DNA of 9,961 bases. It comes from CAYGBW01 sp964348185 (GTDB taxonomy: Bacteria > Desulfobacterota > BSN033 > WVXP01). Shown here in pieces: positions 1 to 6,405 of the stretch. Location: the NCBI GenBank assembly GCA_964348185.1, contig CAYGBW010000182.1:1-9961 (forward strand). The letters are read 5' to 3'. The translations under genes were made by a program, and so were the position numbers. Within the stretch, counting starts at the first letter, position 1. Every line of letters begins with the position of its first letter. Below the pieces are notes generated by a model. The model was given only the letters and a program-made list of their open reading frames with translations, was not told where the DNA came from and did not search any database.

Positions 1-145
1 CCCCCTTTGGCCGCTCGGGAACCTCTCCAGGGTAAACTTATAATGTACTACAAAACTCCGAATAAATCAATACCCTTTTTCGAGACAATCCAACCCGTCT
101 CCGAAAGGGGCTGTCATCCGGCCTTTTGCACCGATTTCTCTCAAT

Positions 146-176
146 TTGGGGATTTTCAGAATTCTTATGTTATATT
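146..176 (+). promoter_or_regulatory. Weak candidate promoter for ftsE
   Basis: A TATATT hexamer at 171-176 lies in an A/T-rich stretch about 75 bp before the ftsE start. TTGGGG at 146-151, 19 bp further upstream, is a poor -35 partner. The position suits an operon promoter, but the -35 match is weak and the spacing long, so this is only a suggestion. Confidence 0.2.
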
Positions 177-187
177 TTACCAGAAAT

Positions 188-204
188 GTTGGCTCCTTGC
201 CAAC
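188..204 (+). other. Small stem-loop in the ftsE leader
   Basis: GTTGGC (188-193) and GCCAAC (199-204) form a perfect 6-bp stem around a 5-nt loop TCCTT, 46 bp before the ftsE start. No run of T follows, so it is not a convincing intrinsic terminator. It may be a leader structure, the tail of an upstream unit, or chance. The rest of 1-250 shows no gene. A TATAAT hexamer at 39-44 has no matching -35 box. Confidence 0.3.
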
Positions 205-250
205 CGTTTCCAAATGTGTTAGCTTCAAACGTGATTCTAGTCCTCCAGAC

Positions 251-931
251 ATGATCCAAACGTACCGTCTATATAAGACCTACCCTGGCGGCAGTGCAGC
301 GCTCTCCGATATTACTATCAGAGTGGAACGGGGTGAGTTTGTCTTTCTCGCGGGTCCGAGTGGGGCCGGCAAGAGTACGCTCCTTAAGCTTCTTTTCTGC
401 CAGGAAAAGCCCTCTCACGGAGAGATTCTCGTGGACGGCGTCAATGTATCCAAAATCCAGGGGAAGAGGATTCCCGTGCTCAGAAGACGGATCGGTATGA
501 TCTTTCAGGATTTTAAGCTCCTCAACCACATAACCGTGTTCGAAAACATCGCTTTCGCTCTAGAGATCCTAGGGTACAGCAAAAAGGAGATTAAACGAAG
601 AGCGTGGCAGGCCCTCCGGCTCGTGGGCCTCCACGAGAAAATGGACGTCTTGCCCCTCAGGCTATCTGGGGGTGAGCAACAGAGAGTCGCCATTGCCCGA
701 GCCTTGGGCAAAGATCCTCCCCTTATCTTGGCCGACGAACCTACAGGGAATCTCGATCCTGACTTGACGGCTGACATCATCAATATGTTGATCCTGCTGA
801 ACACCAAGGGGACCACCATTCTTGTGGCAACCCATGATACAGATCTGATTCAAAGGTATCGAAAGCGGGTCATTGCTTTATTCGAGGGTAGGGTGGTCAA
901 CAGGGGACATAGAGATGTTGATCGGTTTTGA
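251..931 (+). CDS. ftsE: Cell-division ABC transporter ATPase FtsE
   Basis: Cytoplasmic ATPase that pairs with FtsX in the inner membrane. In the known FtsEX system, ATP hydrolysis drives a conformational change passed through FtsX to a periplasmic hydrolase activator (EnvC) during septation. The 226-residue product has a full ABC set: Walker A GPSGAGKST (35-43), Q-loop glutamine at 86 in IFQDFKLL, signature LSGGEQQR (138-145), Walker B LILADEP (158-164) and switch histidine 195 in ATHD. The length fits FtsE (about 220-230 aa). The frame is open upstream to a TTG at 146, but I chose the ATG at 251 because MIQTYRLYKTYPGG matches the usual FtsE N-terminus and the extra 35 residues look non-coding. 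No clear Shine-Dalgarno precedes the ATG. ftsX and envC follow, which settles the identity against a generic LolD-type ATPase. Confidence 0.95.
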   Translation: MIQTYRLYKTYPGGSAALSDITIRVERGEFVFLAGPSGAGKSTLLKLLFCQEKPSHGEILVDGVNVSKIQGKRIPVLRRRIGMIFQDFKLLNHITVFENIAFALEILGYSKKEIKRRAWQALRLVGLHEKMDVLPLRLSGGEQQRVAIARALGKDPPLILADEPTGNLDPDLTADIINMLILLNTKGTTILVATHDTDLIQRYRKRVIALFEGRVVNRGHRDVDRF

Positions 932-1164
932 AGCATCCTCGCTTCGCCCCAATTGGCCTTCAGCCCGTAGGTTACACGCCTCGAAGGGGATCCTGGAAGA
1001 GGGGAATAATGGGTCAAGACGTCGGGATCACTCAGGCAGAAGCTGGAGGAGTGTCCGCCCCTAGCGGACTTGAGGCTGAAGGCCGAGATCCTTCACCTTG
1101 TGCTTTAGGTCCTTCGTTCCTGTTTGGACGACTGGCGTGAAACCGTTCGCCTCTAACGATTCCA
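932..1164 (+). other. Unusual 233-bp gap between ftsE and ftsX with two stem-loops
   Basis: This gap separates two genes that are usually overlapping or a few bases apart. It holds two short perfect stem-loops: GTCCGC/GCGGAC around CCCTA (1053-1069), and TGAAGG/CCTTCA around a 7-nt loop (1077-1095). A reading frame from a TTG at 928, overlapping the ftsE stop, stays open to TGA at 1138-1140. It is in the same frame as ftsX, whose ATG lies 24 nt further on. The peptide it would encode is rich in G, P, R and S and resembles no domain I know. The stretch may be inserted sequence, an mRNA structure affecting ftsX, or a decayed upstream extension. I see no mobile-element signature. Confidence 0.5.
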
Positions 1165-2064
1165 ATGGCATTGCACAGAATAACATATTTTCTCGGAAGG
1201 GCCCTGGGATCCATTCGTCAAAACGTTGCGATCAATCTCATGGCCATGGGAACGGTTGCCCTTTCTTTCCTCATTTTTTCGGTTTTTTTCCTGCTTTTTC
1301 AGAATCTCAACAGCTTTCTCCGCGTCTGGGAGAAAAGGATCCAAATCATTGCATACCTGGCCGATGGTCTGAAGGAAGAGGCAATAGAAGCGATTCGCGA
1401 CCACCTGGTCAGCATGCCTGAGGTGGAAGCGGTTCGTTTCGTTTCCAAGGAAGCGGCCATGGCTATGTTAAAGGAGCATCTCGGTGATCAGGATCAAATC
1501 CTCGAAGGATTCGGGGTCGATATTCTACCGGCCTCTTTTGAAATCCAGTTACGGGGGGCCTACCGCAACTCTGGGTCGATCCGGCAGGTGGTTCCGCAGG
1601 TTAGAAACATCGATGGAGTTTCCGATATACAATATGGCCAGCAGTGGATCGATCGGTTCTCGGCCTTCATGGACATCTACCGCTTTTCCACGTTTTTGCT
1701 TGGACTTCTACTCTCGATGACGATTGCCTTTATCGTGTCTAATGCGATCCGACTTTCGATTTATTCACGCCGGGAGGAACTGGAAATCATGAAATTGGTC
1801 GGAGCGACCCCGGGGTTCATCAAGATTCCTTTCTATATTGAGGGGGGGCTGCAGGGTATTGTCGGATCTTCAGTCTCCCTGCTCATCCTGCTCCTCCTTT
1901 ACCTGCTTTTTCTTTCGGAACTCTCTGATCGAGTGCGCTTTTATGGGCTTTTCATGGATATTCATTTCCTGACGCCTGCCGCAGCGCTACTGATCATAGC
2001 TGGGGGCGGATTTTTGGGATTCCTTGGAAGCTTTGTGTCACTCGTTCAATTCAAGGAGAACTGA
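1165..2064 (+). CDS. ftsX: Cell-division permease-like protein FtsX
   Basis: Inner-membrane partner of FtsE. It is a signal transducer rather than a transporter: its large periplasmic loop docks the coiled coil of EnvC-type activators. The 299-residue product has the expected four-segment layout: cytoplasmic N-terminus, TM1 about 24-47, periplasmic domain about 48-170, TM2 about 173-197, TM3 about 224-250 and TM4 about 268-292. Family hallmarks are LPASFEIQL (121-129) in the periplasmic domain and the cytoplasmic stretch EELEIMKLVGATPGF (204-218), expected to contact FtsE. The ATG at 1165 gives the normal FtsX start; an in-frame TGA at 1138-1140 limits any extension. No Shine-Dalgarno is evident before it. 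The stop is followed after 7 nt by envC, so the two are probably cotranslated. The wide gap to ftsE is the odd point. Confidence 0.93.
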   Translation: MALHRITYFLGRALGSIRQNVAINLMAMGTVALSFLIFSVFFLLFQNLNSFLRVWEKRIQIIAYLADGLKEEAIEAIRDHLVSMPEVEAVRFVSKEAAMAMLKEHLGDQDQILEGFGVDILPASFEIQLRGAYRNSGSIRQVVPQVRNIDGVSDIQYGQQWIDRFSAFMDIYRFSTFLLGLLLSMTIAFIVSNAIRLSIYSRREELEIMKLVGATPGFIKIPFYIEGGLQGIVGSSVSLLILLLLYLLFLSELSDRVRFYGLFMDIHFLTPAAALLIIAGGGFLGFLGSFVSLVQFKEN

Positions 2065-2071
2065 TTGCATC

Positions 2072-3217
2072 ATGAAGAGAATCGTTGGCGTCACTTTTCT
2101 CTTATTTATCTTCTCATTTGGAATGCCTCTTGCAGACGATTCACAGAGTCGACATGAAAAAACCAGAGACCGTTACGAAGAGGTCACGAGAGACATCCAT
2201 ATCAAGAAGAAAGAACGTGAAGGTCTCCAGAAGGAGGAGAGATCTCTGCTCGACCGTCTTGATCGCTTGGCTCTAACGCTTGACCAAAAGAGCAGGGGAC
2301 TCAGATCTCTTGAAAGACAGATCTCCCAAACTCGGAAAGACATTGCCTCCTTGGAAAATGAAATGAGCCGGTTGCGAGACCAGAGAGCGATTACTTGGAA
2401 GAAAAGCCGCACTAGAGTGGCCGCCCTCTACAGAATCTCCAAGGTGGGACCCTGGGCGTTCCTCCTATCAACCGAGAATTACGCTGATTTTTTGCGGATG
2501 TTCACCGTCCTCCATTCAATGATGGACCACGACATCCGTCTGCTCACGGAGTTTCAGAGAGAACTCGAAGAAAAGGAGGCGCTTCAGAAGAAGCTGGCGG
2601 CAGTCCAGGGCCGGTTGCACGAAAAAAGGAACGAGGCCCGTCTCGCAAAACAGGAAATCGAGAACCTGGAACGCCAAAAGAAGAGAGCCCTCGGGGAGGT
2701 CAGAGGGAAAAAGATCGATCTTGCCAAACTCGTCGAGGAACTGGAAAAAGAGGCGGAGAGGCTCCAATCTCTGCTGGAGACGCCACCCGAAGAGGGAAAG
2801 ACGAGCTCGCGGGATCTGTCTGGGTTCTCAGCTCTTAAGGGTAGGCTCCCCCTTCCCGTGGCAGGAAAACTGGAGACAAACGTCCAAAGACGGGGTCGGT
2901 CAATCACCCTGAAGGCGTCCCAGGGCGAAACAATTCGTGCGGTATATAGAGGCCGTGTCGTGTATGCAGGCTGGTTAAAGGGATATGGAAATCTTCTGAT
3001 CATTTATCATGGGGACAGTTTCCATACGGTTATGGGATACGCATCGGAATTACTAAAGGAGAGGGACGATTGGGTTGAGGCGGGCGAGCCTGTTGCCAGA
3101 GTGGGTGACACGGGCTCCCTGGGAGGTCCGTCCCTGCATTTTGAAATCAGGCGGGGGAAGAAGGCATTGAATCCCCTGGAGTGGTTTTCTCGGGAAGACC
3201 AAATGGCCCTCAGGTAG
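2072..3217 (+). CDS. envC: Murein hydrolase activator EnvC (degenerate LytM/M23 domain)
   Basis: Periplasmic activator of N-acetylmuramoyl-L-alanine amidases, linked to FtsX in the known system. The 381-residue product has a signal peptide (MKRIVGVTFLLFIFSFG, cleavage probably near residue 21). Long charged coiled coils follow at roughly 27-125 and 165-245, then a LytM/M23 fold at about 257-376. The domain keeps the fold motifs (VVYAGWLKGYGNLLIIYHG, and GPSLHFE at 352-358) but not the zinc site: the usual HxH is S354-L355-H356, the histidine of the 'YAHL' motif is absent in GYASELL, and no H-x3-D pair opens the domain. It should therefore be non-catalytic, as in E. coli EnvC. AAGGAG (2053-2058) inside the end of ftsX supports the ATG at 2072. 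An open frame back to 2024 is rejected because it would bury the signal peptide. No amidase gene is in the window. Confidence 0.9.
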   Translation: MKRIVGVTFLLFIFSFGMPLADDSQSRHEKTRDRYEEVTRDIHIKKKEREGLQKEERSLLDRLDRLALTLDQKSRGLRSLERQISQTRKDIASLENEMSRLRDQRAITWKKSRTRVAALYRISKVGPWAFLLSTENYADFLRMFTVLHSMMDHDIRLLTEFQRELEEKEALQKKLAAVQGRLHEKRNEARLAKQEIENLERQKKRALGEVRGKKIDLAKLVEELEKEAERLQSLLETPPEEGKTSSRDLSGFSALKGRLPLPVAGKLETNVQRRGRSITLKASQGETIRAVYRGRVVYAGWLKGYGNLLIIYHGDSFHTVMGYASELLKERDDWVEAGEPVARVGDTGSLGGPSLHFEIRRGKKALNPLEWFSREDQMALR

Positions 3218-3271
3218 GGACAGGGGGCTACCGTGTTATTCTACACTCTGGCGGGGATTTCTGTTCATTAA

Positions 3272-3301
3272 TTGACAAGAGGAAAGAACAGAGGTTACAT
3301 T
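3272..3301 (+). promoter_or_regulatory. Candidate sigma-70-type promoter for ctp-yibQ
   Basis: A consensus -35 TTGACA at 3272-3277 is followed, after 18 bp, by TACATT at 3296-3301 (4 of 6 match to TATAAT). It sits in the 117-bp envC-ctp gap, about 35 bp before the ctp start. Expected transcription start is near 3308. This would let ctp and yibQ be transcribed independently of ftsEX-envC. No terminator is visible after envC, so read-through is also possible. Confidence 0.5.
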
Positions 3302-3334
3302 CAAAGTAAACCACATGACAATTAGGAGAGGGTA

Positions 3335-4723
3335 ATGGTTAAATGGAAGGAGTCATTGAGGCTGAAGGTTGCATTCGTGGTCGTTCTCGTTTTTCTATTG
3401 GGCCTGTCCCTTGGAACGGTCAAGGGTCGCAAGGTGGGGGCAACTACCGACGTTATCTACAAGAGTCTGAAGGTATTCACGGACGTTCTCTCCATCGTTC
3501 AGAAGGATTACGTTGATGCTGAAAAGACCGAGAGTGAGGAGCTGGTTTATGGGGCTATCAAGGGAATGCTGACAACACTGGACCCGCATTCTTCCTTCAT
3601 GCCCCCGGATGTTTTCAAAGAGGCTCAAGTGGACACGAAGGGGAAATTCGAAGGGCTGGGAATACAGATTGAGATGAAAGAGGGGATTCTCACGGTTGTC
3701 GCCCCGATTGAGGGCACACCAGCCTGGAAGGCAGGGATCAAGCCAAAGGATCAGATTTTGATGATCGATGGCGAACCGACTAAAAAGATGACCCTCTTTG
3801 AGACCGTGCACAGGCTCAGAGGACCGAAGGGGACGAGTGTGACCATTACGATCATGCGGAAAGGGTTCGAAAGGCCAAAAGCCTTTACCATCACGCGGGG
3901 CGTCATCCCGATACTAAGCGTCCGGTCCGAAATTTCTGATGATGGTTACAGCTACATCAGGGTCTCACAATTCTCGGAGCGAACAGACCAGGAATTCGAG
4001 GAGGCCCTGAGGAAATGGAAAGCATCGACCCCAGGACCACCAAAAGGACTGATCCTTGACCTTCGAGACAACCCCGGAGGATTGTTGGAGCAAGCGGTCA
4101 GAGTGGCGGATTCTTTTGTCGAGTCAGGGGTCATCGTTTCGATAAGGGGACGGCTCCCATCGAGTAGAAACACATTTCCAGCACATGCCCAAGGGACTGA
4201 AGAGACTTATCCTATCGTGGTTCTGGTGAGCAGCGGAAGTGCCAGCGGTTCAGAAATCGTGGCCGGGGCCCTTCAGGACCACCAAAGGGCGGTCATCATT
4301 GGGACTCAGACCTTTGGGAAAGCAACGGTACAGACACTCTACCCCCTGAGGGATGGGTCCGGTCTCCGCCTGACAACGGGACGCTATTTTACGCCCAATG
4401 GCAGAGACATCCAGGCTGAGGGAATTGAGCCTGATATCTTTCTTCCCCCTTTTCCTACCGGAGAGGGACAAGAAGGGGAGGGGGAAGAAAAGCCCCAGCA
4501 TTTCCTGGAAAAGGACCTTGAAGGGCATCTGGAGCCGATCAAGGAAGAAACGGCAGATGAAAAGGCGAAACGAGAGAACCCTGAATTAGAAGCATTTATC
4601 AAAACACTCAAGGCGAAGACACAGGCCGAGGAGATCGATGGTCAGAAATTCGTCGCCTTTGAAATACTGAAAAACTGGAAAACCTTTCAGACTCTTCTCC
4701 AGCGGGGAGAAGGGGCGAGCTAG
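3335..4723 (+). CDS. ctpA: Carboxy-terminal processing protease (S41 family, CtpA/Prc-like)
   Basis: Membrane-anchored periplasmic serine protease that trims or degrades envelope proteins. In several bacteria, family members control peptidoglycan hydrolases, which suits this neighbourhood. The 462-residue product has an uncleaved anchor or signal at about 9-28, an S41 N-terminal segment (about 40-95), a PDZ domain (about 105-180, with GLGIQIE and a GIKPKD loop), and the protease core. The catalytic set reads S304 in SASGSEI, K329 in FGKATVQ and Q333, with 25- and 4-residue spacing as in Tsp and CtpB. DLRDNPGG (242-249) is also typical. Residues about 372-415 are a Glu/Lys-rich, low-complexity linker before a short helical end. 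AGGAG at 3324-3328 supports the ATG at 3335. It ends 14 nt before yibQ. The exact subfamily, and so the symbol, is less certain than the family. Confidence 0.92.
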   Translation: MVKWKESLRLKVAFVVVLVFLLGLSLGTVKGRKVGATTDVIYKSLKVFTDVLSIVQKDYVDAEKTESEELVYGAIKGMLTTLDPHSSFMPPDVFKEAQVDTKGKFEGLGIQIEMKEGILTVVAPIEGTPAWKAGIKPKDQILMIDGEPTKKMTLFETVHRLRGPKGTSVTITIMRKGFERPKAFTITRGVIPILSVRSEISDDGYSYIRVSQFSERTDQEFEEALRKWKASTPGPPKGLILDLRDNPGGLLEQAVRVADSFVESGVIVSIRGRLPSSRNTFPAHAQGTEETYPIVVLVSSGSASGSEIVAGALQDHQRAVIIGTQTFGKATVQTLYPLRDGSGLRLTTGRYFTPNGRDIQAEGIEPDIFLPPFPTGEGQEGEGEEKPQHFLEKDLEGHLEPIKEETADEKAKRENPELEAFIKTLKAKTQAEEIDGQKFVAFEILKNWKTFQTLLQRGEGAS

Positions 4724-4737
4724 GTTGAAGGGGTGCC

Positions 4738-5961
4738 ATGAAGGAATCGATGGGGCGAGCATTCAAGTCGAGGAGAAAGCCAGGTACCCGGGCGAGGTCT
4801 AAGACCTCAAGGGGAGCCCAGGCCCGCAGGAAACCTGCCCGAAAGGTAAAGGGATTTCCCTGGCCCAGCCTTGCCCTGATCGTGATTTGCCTCGTAACAG
4901 GGTTCCTGATCGCCCGTTGGATTTTGCCCTCTCCTCCCAAGAGGCCGTTACCCATCTTGTCGCAAAAGGTCGGCCTCGTTGACCTGGCGGTCAAAAGCCA
5001 CCTCTACATGCTGGGTCTCTCCGAAGAAAACGTGGTCAGCCGTAAATCCGTGGTCCGAAAAAGAGGGGATCAAGAGTGGACCCAGACCACCTCCACAATT
5101 CAACTTCCCAGGCCTATACCCTTTGGGCGCCTCGTCGGACAACTGAATCACGAGATAGAGATCCTCGGCAGAGATTTCTCGGTTATCAAAAAGAAGGATC
5201 GTGGCGGTGTTCTTGAACTTCAGGTGCAGGTCCAGGACATTGTTGCCCATAACCTGGTCTTCTACGAACCCAAGACCGTGAGGCCAGAAGTCCCCCCAAA
5301 GGGGAAAATTGCGATTGTGATAGACGACTTGGGGCAGAACAAACAGGTTGCCATGGATTTGCTCAATCTCGATGCCCCCTTGAGTTTCTCCGTCTTTCCC
5401 TTTGCTCCTTACTCCCGGGAGGTTGCCAAAGAGGCCAGCAAGCACGGAAGAGACGTGCTCCTCCATCTGCCCATGGAACCCAAAGAGTACCCGAGGCAAG
5501 ACCCGGGGAAAGGAAGACTCCTCACCACAATGGCAAAGAAGGAACTCCTTTCTCAGCTGGATAAGAACCTCTCCGCCGTGCCCTATGTGAAGGGGGTCAA
5601 TAACCATATGGGATCGAAATTCACCGAAGATCCTGAACGGATGCGACTCGTCCTGGAAGACGTCAAAAGAAAAGGTCTGTTCTTTTTGGATAGCCGAACG
5701 ACGCCCAACACCGTGGGGTTTCGGGTTGCTCAACAGCTCGGTATCAAGAGTGGGCAACGGAGTGTCTTCCTCGACAATGACAAAGACGTCTCTAAGATCA
5801 AAGCCAGAATCTCTGAACTGATCGAGCTATCCAAGAAAAACGGGGGAGCCATCGGCATCGGGCATCCCCACCCCAACACGGTCCAGGCCATTCGTGAGGC
5901 TCTTCCCTCCCTCAGGGAGGACGGTGTTCAACTCGTCCCGATTTCAGCACTTCTGGATTAG
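4738..5961 (+). CDS. Divergent polysaccharide deacetylase, YibQ family, membrane-anchored
   Basis: A 407-residue protein with a very basic N-terminus (residues 1-39, many Arg and Lys), one transmembrane segment (about 44-63), a poorly conserved periplasmic region (about 70-185) and a C-terminal divergent polysaccharide deacetylase domain (about 188-405). Domain motifs are IAIVIDDLG (D196-D197), HLPMEP (243-248), GVNNHMGS (286-293), FFLDSRT (315-321), FLDN (344-347) and GIGHPHP (373-379). The paired Asp and the several His fit the metal site of the NodB-like fold, but the substrate of this family is not established to my knowledge. yibQ also neighbours envC in E. coli, and here it follows ctp by 14 nt, implying a role in envelope or peptidoglycan upkeep. 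GAAGGGG (4727-4733) supports the ATG at 4738; a second ATG at 4750 is possible. Confidence 0.88.
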   Translation: MKESMGRAFKSRRKPGTRARSKTSRGAQARRKPARKVKGFPWPSLALIVICLVTGFLIARWILPSPPKRPLPILSQKVGLVDLAVKSHLYMLGLSEENVVSRKSVVRKRGDQEWTQTTSTIQLPRPIPFGRLVGQLNHEIEILGRDFSVIKKKDRGGVLELQVQVQDIVAHNLVFYEPKTVRPEVPPKGKIAIVIDDLGQNKQVAMDLLNLDAPLSFSVFPFAPYSREVAKEASKHGRDVLLHLPMEPKEYPRQDPGKGRLLTTMAKKELLSQLDKNLSAVPYVKGVNNHMGSKFTEDPERMRLVLEDVKRKGLFFLDSRTTPNTVGFRVAQQLGIKSGQRSVFLDNDKDVSKIKARISELIELSKKNGGAIGIGHPHPNTVQAIREALPSLREDGVQLVPISALLD

Positions 5962-6035
5962 GCACCCTGCCGCTTCCTTTGAGAATAGACCTATCCTCAC
6001 CGGGTTCAGATCAGATCTGACGTAACGATCCTGGG

Positions 6036-6053
6036 ATCCCCTGCTGAGGGGGT
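6036..6053 (+). terminator. Weak candidate terminator after the ftsE-yibQ cluster
   Basis: CCCCT (6038-6042) and AGGGG (6047-6051) pair around a GCTG loop, extendable by A-T and G-T pairs to 6036-6053. The downstream sequence TTGATTCTAG is only loosely T-rich. A second palindrome, TCAGAT/ATCTGA with a 3-nt loop, lies at 6006-6020. Location 75 bp past the last plus-strand gene is right for a terminator, but the stem is short. Confidence 0.3.
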
Positions 6054-6120
6054 TGATTCTAGTATTACGTCCCAAAAGTAGTTTATAAAGGTTGTACTAA
6101 AACTGATCGTACGTTTTGAG

Positions 6121-6302
6121 ATGTCAAAATTCAAAACTCGAAGCACGAAATTCGAAACTCGAAACAAATATCAAAACTCGAATTCTCTAATGTTCTAAAC
6201 ATGTTTGGGCCTGCGACAAGCCCAGTCAGGTCGCCGAGCCGATTTTGGTCATTTGATATTCGGATTTGTTTCGAATTTCGATATCCGAATTTCGAATTTA
6301 AA
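6121..6302. repeat. Dispersed imperfect palindromic repeat, copy 1
   Basis: The left arm (about 6125-6190) is built from A-rich units such as ACTCGAA, CGAAATTCGAAAC and CAAATATCAAAA. The right arm (about 6240-6302) is its rough reverse complement, with GGATTTGTTTCGAATTTCG and two TTCGAA palindromes. A non-repetitive centre (about 6191-6239) separates them. The whole could fold as one long, interrupted hairpin. A second copy lies at 9222-9421 in the same orientation, sharing CTCGAAGC, AACAAA, ATCAAAAC on the left and TGTTTCG, CGAATTTC on the right. This copy occupies a convergent intergenic space, past the ends of both the yibQ and MFS genes. Its reading frames are spurious. No transposase or target duplication was recognised. 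Confidence 0.8.
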
Positions 6303-6405
6303 ACGTGGGCTTTCAAGACACCGTGCGATCGTGCAAATTATGCAAGTTATTATTGAGACACCACACTACGGAGTGTTCCCAGGAGGGAAGGGCAGAGAGA
6401 ACTTC

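Larger units (their letters stand above)
5962..6405. other. Convergent intergenic region between the yibQ and MFS genes
   Basis: This 444-bp stretch lies between two genes that end toward each other. It holds the weak stem-loops at 6006-6053, an A/T-rich run (about 6057-6120) and repeat copy 1. From about 6303 to 6405 there is unassigned sequence, with only a 5-bp stem, ACACT/AGTGT, at 6363-6376. I see no gene, tRNA or convincing promoter here. Confidence 0.7.

Noticed and set aside
39..44. Perfect TATAAT hexamer near the left edge
   Set aside because: No -35 box at 16-19 bp upstream and no extended -10; about 200 bp from ftsE.
146..250. Upstream extension of FtsE from a TTG at 146
   Set aside because: FtsE proteins begin at the equivalent of the ATG at 251; the extra 35 residues do not resemble family sequence.
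2584..3003. 139-residue minus-strand open frame inside envC
   Set aside because: Antisense shadow of a gene with a signal peptide, coiled coil and LytM fold.
4948..5757. 269-residue minus-strand open frame opposite the yibQ-like gene
   Set aside because: It is antisense to a well-supported gene with clear motifs, and its own product has no recognisable domain; a codon-usage shadow.
6121..6190. CRISPR-like array of short CGAAA units
   Set aside because: Units are 7-15 bp, contiguous and degenerate, with no regular spacers and no cas genes; it is a palindromic repeat arm.
6131..6316. 61-residue minus-strand open frame in repeat copy 1
   Set aside because: It consists of repeat arms (FGYRNSKQIRISN and FEFRISCFEF type text), with no Shine-Dalgarno or domain; such frames are by-products of the palindrome.
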